A stretch of DNA of 11,225 nucleotides from Pedosphaera sp. (GTDB lineage Bacteria; Verrucomicrobiota; Verrucomicrobiia; Limisphaerales; UBA9464): NCBI GenBank assembly GCA_009695405.1, contig SIAZ01000111.1:1-11225 (forward strand). The letters run 5' to 3'. The notes under the pieces are model-generated. The model made no database searches and was not told where the DNA came from. It saw nothing but the letters and a program-made list of their open reading frames with translations. Below, piece by piece: positions 6,927-11,225 of this stretch. Both the position numbers and the translations under genes were made by a program. The stretch's first letter is position 1. The number at the start of each line of letters is the position of its first letter.

Positions 6927-7721
6927 TTAGATCGCGACCACTCCTTTAATAGCTGGATGCGGATCATAACCGCTGAGAGTGAAGTCTTCGTAGATGAACT
7001 CCTGCAATTCCTGCCGCTCAGGATTCAAAGTCAGTGTCGGATGTTCGCGAGGCGCGCGGGAAAGTTGCAACTGCACTTGTTCCAAATGATTTGAGTAAAT
7101 GTGCAGATCGCCGAAAGTGTGAATGAAATCCCCCGGTTGAAGACCCGTCACTTGTGCCACCATCCGTGTTAGCAAGGCGTAACTAGCGATATTAAAGGGA
7201 ACACCAAGAAAAAGATCGGCGCTCCGTTGATAGAGTTGGCAACTGAGTCGACCTTCGCTGACATAAAACTGAAACAAAGTGTGGCAGGGCGGTAAGGCCA
7301 TCCTCTCGATCTCCGAAGGATTCCATGCAGAAACAATCAGGCGTCGGCTATTGGGGTTTTTGCGAATTTGCGAAATCACCGAATCGATTTGGTTGATGGA
7401 TCGGCCATCAACTCCGCGCCAGTCTGTCCATTGGGCACCATAGACCCTCCCCAGATTACCATCGGCATCTGCCCACTCGTTCCAAATGGTAACGCCGCGG
7501 TCTTGCAACCAGCGGACATTCGTTTCGCCGCGCAGAAACCACAGTAATTCATAGATAATACTTTTGAGATGAACCTTCTTGGTGGTGACTAAGGGGAAGC
7601 CTTCAGTCAGAGAGTAGCGTGCTTGGGCCCCAAAAAGGGAGTAGGTGCCCGTACCTGTACGGTCTGCTTTGAAGGTCCCATTTTTTAGGACTTGTTGAAG
7701 AAGTTCGTGGTATTGACGCAT
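6927..7721 (-). CDS. thyA: Thymidylate synthase
   Basis: Predicted product of 264 aa, the same length as E. coli ThyA and collinear with it. It methylates dUMP to dTMP using 5,10-methylenetetrahydrofolate, which becomes dihydrofolate. The catalytic Cys is C146 in ALPPCHTLFQFYV. The phosphate-binding R21 is in DRTGTGT (20-26), the SRR arginines are at 125-127 (PNSRRLIVSAW), QRSADLFLG (165-173) supplies D169, N177 is in PFNIASY, and HIYSNH (207-212) contacts the nucleotide. The C-terminal GYDPHPAIKGVVAI ends with the conserved closing segment. The usual partner folA (dihydrofolate reductase) is not in this window. The gene lies 111-129 bases beyond trmL on the same strand and ends tail to tail with the esterase gene. 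The ATG start matches the family N-terminus exactly. Confidence 0.97.
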   Translation of the reverse strand: MRQYHELLQQVLKNGTFKADRTGTGTYSLFGAQARYSLTEGFPLVTTKKVHLKSIIYELLWFLRGETNVRWLQDRGVTIWNEWADADGNLGRVYGAQWTDWRGVDGRSINQIDSVISQIRKNPNSRRLIVSAWNPSEIERMALPPCHTLFQFYVSEGRLSCQLYQRSADLFLGVPFNIASYALLTRMVAQVTGLQPGDFIHTFGDLHIYSNHLEQVQLQLSRAPREHPTLTLNPERQELQEFIYEDFTLSGYDPHPAIKGVVAI

Positions 7722-7789
7722 GAGTCGGTCCCGAGGTTGTTCCTAGCCATTTTAGCCGGAGCGTTATTCGTCGATCATCCTCGAAAAAT

Positions 7790-7795
7790 TTTATA
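7790..7795 (-). promoter_or_regulatory. Possible -10 element upstream of thyA
   Basis: TATAAA on the minus strand lies about 68 bases before the thyA ATG, in the AT-rich part of the trmL-thyA gap. No matching -35 box is evident. This is a weak hint that thyA has its own promoter. Confidence 0.22.
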
Positions 7796-7832
7796 GAGAA
7801 AGACAGATCTACCCCTGTGGGCACTTCAGTTA

Positions 7833-8303
7833 TTAAGTCTCGAGCGCGGTGCAAAAACCGGATTGGCGTAAGGCTTCAAAAAGGACAATGGCGACACAGT
7901 TTGATAAGTTGAGCGATCGCGCTGACGGATTAGGCATCGGAATATCGAGCCACGTCTCGCGATAACACTCCAGCAATCCGGACGGTAATCCGGCTGTTTC
8001 GCGTCCGAATACGAGATAATCTTCCGGTTGAAAGGAGGCGTCGACATAGCTTCGTGGTGCCCCTTGTTCAATCATCCAAAGGCGGGCGCTTGTCGGTAAT
8101 GCGGCGGAAAAGGCTTTCCACGAGGCCCAGCGTTGCCAAGTGACAAGCTTCCAGTAGTCCATACCCGCACGGGCTAATTGACGGTCGTTAATCTCAAATC
8201 CCAAGGGCTCAATTAAGTGGAGTGTACTGCGGGTCGCAGCACAGAGACGGGCAATGTTCCCAGTGTTTGGCGGAATCTCAGGTTCAAGCAGGACAATATT
8301 CAT
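7833..8303 (-). CDS. trmL: tRNA (cytidine(34)-2'-O)-methyltransferase TrmL
   Basis: 156 aa from the ATG at 8301-8303; E. coli TrmL (YibK) has 157. It is a minimal SPOUT-class enzyme that 2'-O-methylates the wobble base of tRNA-Leu species using S-adenosylmethionine, in the cytoplasm. Signature blocks are LEPEIPPNTGNIARLCAAT near the N-terminus, LHLIEPLGFEINDRQLARAGMDYW, DYLVFGRETAGLPSGLL (the GxETxGLP motif), and the trefoil-knot SAM site IPMPNPSARSLNLSNCVAIV. An upstream GTG at 8304-8306 directly follows the truA stop and is an alternative start. The ATG lies three bases after that stop, so translational coupling with truA is likely. It is the last gene of the tight nagB-ruvX-truA-trmL group. 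Confidence 0.95.
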   Translation of the reverse strand: MNIVLLEPEIPPNTGNIARLCAATRSTLHLIEPLGFEINDRQLARAGMDYWKLVTWQRWASWKAFSAALPTSARLWMIEQGAPRSYVDASFQPEDYLVFGRETAGLPSGLLECYRETWLDIPMPNPSARSLNLSNCVAIVLFEALRQSGFCTALET

Positions 8304-8306
8304 CAC

Positions 8307-9101
8307 TCATTGATCTGCCGGATGTGGACGTCGCGGAGTCCCTAATTTACGGTAAAAGACAGCCCAAAGAACCAACCCGTTTGCTGGGGCAGTCATTCCC
8401 GCAAGACAACGATCGCGACTGTTCAGCATAGTTAGAATCGAGTCGCTCGGAAAACGACCCTGCCCCACCTGAACTAACGTTCCCACAATACCTCGGCACA
8501 TTTTGTAGAGAAAACCGTCTGCCTCAATCACTACGGTGATCAGGGGCCCCGATCTCCGGATATCACACCGAGTCAGGCGCCGCACCGTATGCTGACGCTC
8601 ATAGCCCGGCGTGGCGCTGAAAGCGATAAAGTCATGGCTCCCAATAAGAACGGTTGCCGCGCGGCGCATCGCCGTCACGTCAAGAGGCTTGGGAACGTGC
8701 CATTGATGCCGCAGCAGCCGTGGATCATGGGCGGGACTGTTCCAAAGGGTGTACCTGTATTGTTTCCCTACTGCGTCAAATCGAGCATGGAAGTCGGGCC
8801 GCGTCCGGGCCGCCTTAACCACTCGGATATCGGGTGGAAGATGCGCATTGGCCGCCAATAACAACTTCGCTCCATCCATTCGCCACGACTCGGCCGGAAT
8901 ATCAAAGTGGACAGACATCCCTCGAGCATGGACTCCAGTATCTGTCCGCGAAGAACTCATCACCCGCGGTTGGCTGGGGAATAGGCGCGCCAAAGCTTCC
9001 TCCAACTTTTCTTGGACACTGATTCCCTTCGGCTGAAGCTGCCAACCCAAGTAGTCCGTGCCGTCATAGGCCACGGTCAATCGGAGACGCACCCATCCCA
9101 T
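8307..9101 (-). CDS. truA: tRNA pseudouridine(38-40) synthase TruA
   Basis: 264 aa from the ATG at 9099-9101, close to the usual TruA length. It converts uridines at positions 38-40 of the tRNA anticodon stem-loop to pseudouridine. The first conserved block LRLTVAYDGTDYLGWQLQP starts a few residues after this ATG, which is why I prefer it. A GTG at 9135-9137 would add twelve residues (numbering below uses that longer form). SSSRTDTGVHARG holds the catalytic Asp (D66). KQYRYTLWNSPAHDP, HDFIAFSA and FLYKMCRGIVGTLVQVG are further TruA signatures. Typical homologues read SGRTD where this has SSRTD. It overlaps nothing: ruvX ends about 58 bases upstream of the ATG (22 from the GTG) and the trmL ATG is three bases downstream. 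Confidence 0.95.
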   Translation of the reverse strand: MGWVRLRLTVAYDGTDYLGWQLQPKGISVQEKLEEALARLFPSQPRVMSSSRTDTGVHARGMSVHFDIPAESWRMDGAKLLLAANAHLPPDIRVVKAARTRPDFHARFDAVGKQYRYTLWNSPAHDPRLLRHQWHVPKPLDVTAMRRAATVLIGSHDFIAFSATPGYERQHTVRRLTRCDIRRSGPLITVVIEADGFLYKMCRGIVGTLVQVGQGRFPSDSILTMLNSRDRCLAGMTAPANGLVLWAVFYRKLGTPRRPHPADQ

Positions 9102-9159
9102 GGGAGCGTCGTCAGCGCGTTCTCGGGTCCGTTTCACGTCGATAGGCTATGACCCCCAC

Positions 9160-9573
9160 TCAAGGTGTCAGACTGTCCAAATACCCTTGCAACAGCACCG
9201 CAGAGGAAGCGGCGTCGATTTTGCCGCGTTGATCACTCGCTCGGGTTCCCCCACTTCGGAGGGCCTTCGATGCCGAGACCGTGGTTAACCGTTCGTCCCA
9301 AGTTCGGATAGGAACGGCGATCACATCCTTTAAGGCCGCAATGAAGACGCGGACCTTGGCGGCAGCTTCACCGTAGCTGCCATCCATATTGCGGGGCATT
9401 CCGATCAGGATCTGTTCCACCTGTAATTCGCGGATCAGTTCCCTTAACCGTTCAATAAACTTAGAAAAGGGCTCGGCGGCTATAAATTCAACCGGTCGAG
9501 CTATCATCTTTAATTCGTCGCTGGTAGCGACTCCAATCCGCACTGTGCCATGGTCCAGAGCAAGAATTCGCAT
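9160..9573 (-). CDS. ruvX: YqgF/RuvX-family nuclease (putative Holliday junction resolvase, pre-16S rRNA processing)
   Basis: Predicted product of 137 aa, the usual length. The RNase H-like fold is marked by LALDHGTVRIGVATSDE (residues 4-20) with D7, ILIGMPRNMDGS (55-66), the basic/acidic DERLTTVSA (93-101), and KIDAASSAVLLQGYLD (118-133) with D120. D7, E94 and D120 are the likely metal-binding acids. In E. coli YqgF acts in 5'-end maturation of 16S rRNA; Holliday junction cleavage has been reported for other homologues. The ATG lies three bases after the stop of the NagB-like gene, pointing to co-transcription and coupling. truA follows on the same strand. Confidence 0.94.
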   Translation of the reverse strand: MRILALDHGTVRIGVATSDELKMIARPVEFIAAEPFSKFIERLRELIRELQVEQILIGMPRNMDGSYGEAAAKVRVFIAALKDVIAVPIRTWDERLTTVSASKALRSGGTRASDQRGKIDAASSAVLLQGYLDSLTP

Positions 9574-9576
9574 GAG

Positions 9577-10356
9577 TCAAAGGAGCGAAGCAGAATCCTC
9601 ATCAATCAACAAGACGGCTGACGCATTGCGACGGAGTACCGAGGCGGGACAGAGGGAATTGATCGGGCCCTGAAGCATTTCTCGCACTGGGATAGCTTTA
9701 CGTTTTTCCGGAGCCACACAGACGACCTTTCGCGCCGTCATCAGTGCTGGAAGAGTCAGGGTTAAAGCGTAAGGAGGGACACTCTCTAGCGAGGGGAAAT
9801 GCCCCTCTTTGACCTGCTGCATTTTGCAAGCGTCGTCGAGCCTCACCAGTTTAACCCATTCAGAATCATCCAGCCGAGCCACATGGGGATCATTGAAAGC
9901 CAAATGGCCATTCTCGCCGACCCCTAGGCAACAAAGGTCGATGGTCTGAGCCTCCAACAGGGATCGGTATCGGGCGCACTCGACATGGGGTAAATCACAA
10001 TCGCCCTCAAGATAATGAAACGCCTTGGGATGCACTAGTGATTCAACCTTCTCTTTCATATACCGTCGAAAACTGGCTGGATGATTTCCCGGGATGCCGA
10101 GGTACTCGTCCATGTGAAAAAGAGTGACTAGTGACCAGTCGATTCCGCCAAGTTCCACAAGATTCTTGAGGAACTGAATCTGAGAGTTACCCGTAGCTAA
10201 AATCGCGGCAGCACGCCCTTGGCGAGCAAGAGTTTCAGCGAGATAATAGCGGACATGAAGTGCGACATGCTGGGCTAGTTGCGGTTGAGTAGAGAAGACA
10301 TGAACCTGCAAAGCGTCAGCCTTGAAGGAACGAACCGGGGTTACAGAAGCGCTCAT
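9577..10356 (-). CDS. nagB: Glucosamine-6-phosphate deaminase (NagB family)
   Basis: 259 aa from the ATG at 10354-10356. The family isomerises and deaminates glucosamine 6-phosphate to fructose 6-phosphate plus ammonia, the entry of amino sugars into glycolysis. Motifs: ILATGNSQIQFL (ATGxxP-like phosphate loop; Q replaces the usual P region), LFHMDEYLGI with the proton-acceptor Asp, NHPASFRRYM, and LGVGENGHLAFNDP with the catalytic His. E. coli NagB has NDGH where this has ENGH, a variant I recall in other phyla, so activity is likely but the exact substrate is less sure (6-phosphogluconolactonase-like relatives share the fold). A GTG at 10453-10455 would add 33 residues (SGDFYLFLRL...) not expected in the family, so I reject it. 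It heads the operon with ruvX, truA and trmL. Confidence 0.88.
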   Translation of the reverse strand: MSASVTPVRSFKADALQVHVFSTQPQLAQHVALHVRYYLAETLARQGRAAAILATGNSQIQFLKNLVELGGIDWSLVTLFHMDEYLGIPGNHPASFRRYMKEKVESLVHPKAFHYLEGDCDLPHVECARYRSLLEAQTIDLCCLGVGENGHLAFNDPHVARLDDSEWVKLVRLDDACKMQQVKEGHFPSLESVPPYALTLTLPALMTARKVVCVAPEKRKAIPVREMLQGPINSLCPASVLRRNASAVLLIDEDSASLL

Positions 10357-10456
10357 CGCGACGCGGACACTGCGGTAAATTTGAGCCTTCGACAAGCGGA
10401 GGAACAGGTAAAAGTCGCCGGAAGTGGCGAATCTCTTGAGTGCCTCACTTAACACT

Positions 10457-10606
10457 TTGCCGAGTAAACTCTCTTTTAAATCTGTCTAAAAATTTCTACC
10501 CAAGTGCTTCGGGATTTAAAGGATCAACGTCTTGAAATCTCAAGCTCTCAAGAAATTTACCTTTGCTTTGATCATTCAATCATGTTTGGGTTGCTCAGAT
10601 TAAATT
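10457..10606. promoter_or_regulatory. Divergent AT-rich intergenic region with inverted repeat
   Basis: This gap separates the start region of the nagB operon (minus) from the CBM9-like gene (plus). CTTGA (10531-10535) and TCAAG (10540-10544) form an exact inverted repeat with a four-base spacer, followed at once by CTCTCAAG (10545-10552), a further copy of the right half. It could be an operator for either gene. No good sigma-70 promoter pair stands out. Confidence 0.3.
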
Positions 10607-11225
10607 ATGACAAACAAGAAAACTAAAATGTTAGCCGCAGTAGCCCTATTTGGGTTGCAAGCTGTAGCGAACGATATTGAGCCAACAAAGGAGAATTACT
10701 CTGTTCCTTTCACGACACAGTCCATTGTTATTGATGGCGCTTTGGGCGAGTGGTCTGGTGTTCCCATTCTCGCTGATCCAAAATTCTCTATTCCCAAGGG
10801 GAAGGGATCCGCTGGAACCTATGTTCTTTTTGAAGAATATGGTGGCGGGACTTGGTCCGGTCCAGATGATCAGACCTCCGCTGTTCAGATTGTCTATGAT
10901 GCAGACAATGTCTATTTCGGCTTTGTGGTGACGGATGATTACCATGAAAACGCAGCCAATAGCGCTTGGAACGGTGATTCAATCCAATTGATGATTGCCA
11001 ATGGCGATCGCACCGCTCAGGTCGCCCTTTACAATTATGCTTTGGGCGGCACCGACGGAGCACTTGCTGAATCGACGATTGTTAACCACGAGGCGGGACC
11101 GGGCGGCACTGAAGCCGTCGTGACTCGCAACACTGCTGGCAAGCGGACCATCTACGAAATCAAGCTCCCCAAGGCGGCGCTGGGTATCACAAAGCTCGCT
11201 GGCGACGTCAAGTTCGGTCTAGGTA
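10607..11225 (+). CDS. Secreted protein with CBM9-like domain, 3' partial
   Basis: 206 codons to the window end with no stop, so the gene is cut by the edge. The ATG at 10607 or the in-frame ATG at 10628 opens a short signal peptide (KKTKMLAAVALFGLQAVA, then NDIEP). The mature part has the hallmarks of a family 9 carbohydrate-binding-module-like (CBM9/DOMON-type) beta-sandwich: TQSIVIDGALGEWSGVP, QIVYDADNVYFGFVVTDD, SAWNGDSIQLMI and TIYEIKLPKAALG, in the usual order. Such domains bind sugars or occur as accessory modules of large exported or surface proteins. Any catalytic or anchoring domain would lie beyond the window. It is divergent from the nagB operon. Shine-Dalgarno signals are absent at both candidate starts. 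Confidence 0.75.
   Translation, partial: MTNKKTKMLAAVALFGLQAVANDIEPTKENYSVPFTTQSIVIDGALGEWSGVPILADPKFSIPKGKGSAGTYVLFEEYGGGTWSGPDDQTSAVQIVYDADNVYFGFVVTDDYHENAANSAWNGDSIQLMIANGDRTAQVALYNYALGGTDGALAESTIVNHEAGPGGTEAVVTRNTAGKRTIYEIKLPKAALGITKLAGDVKFGLG

Noticed and set aside
1..11225. CRISPR array, insertion sequence, phage, toxin-antitoxin or restriction system
   Set aside because: I found no regularly spaced repeats, no transposase or integrase motifs, no terminal inverted repeats, and no small gene pairs of the expected kinds.

Overview
The window most resembles the chromosome of a member of the PVC superphylum, probably Verrucomicrobiota. This is inferred from gene content and remembered protein families, not from a search. 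The markers are a Gfo/Idh/MocA oxidoreductase with a TVP motif, a secreted ThuA-type protein, a secreted sialate O-acetylesterase, a Ser/Thr kinase with an N-terminal zinc ribbon, a TPR protein of the AAQGW type, and a NagB-type deaminase upstream of ruvX. Base composition is moderate. All three stop codons are used as ordinary terminators. Few starts have a clear Shine-Dalgarno sequence, so several N-termini are judgement calls.

Layout. Positions 1-109 hold no recognisable gene. On the minus strand, 110-601 is a TPR gene split by one in-frame TAG. Facing away from it is a small exported four-cysteine protein (706-1011, +), followed by a hairpin and a strong intrinsic terminator. A tRNA-Gln(UUG) gene lies at 1191-1264 (-). 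A stretch of about 575 bases without a convincing gene leads to a Gfo/Idh/MocA oxidoreductase (1840-2952, +). A convergent Ser/Thr kinase (3047-4090, -) follows, and upstream of it is a ThuA-family gene (4174-5069, -) broken by a frameshift in a G run and an in-frame TGA. A secreted SASA-family esterase (5259-6854, +) runs divergently from thuA and ends tail to tail with thyA, with a hairpin between them.

The region 6927-10356 (-) is a compact, intact set transcribed in the order nagB-like, ruvX, truA, trmL, thyA. The first four genes are almost contiguous and look like one operon. It combines amino-sugar-phosphate catabolism with Holliday junction/pre-16S rRNA processing and two tRNA modification enzymes. 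thyA sits 111-129 bases further on and may have its own promoter. Divergent from nagB, a secreted CBM9-like protein starts at 10607 (+) and runs off the window.

The left half is accessory in character (sugar metabolism, secreted proteins, signalling) and holds both broken genes. The right half is housekeeping and intact. I found no convincing new biological system, CRISPR array, insertion sequence, phage gene or toxin-antitoxin pair. The most useful observations are the reading-frame lesions in the TPR and thuA genes, both of which are easy to miss if the fragments are annotated as separate short ORFs.
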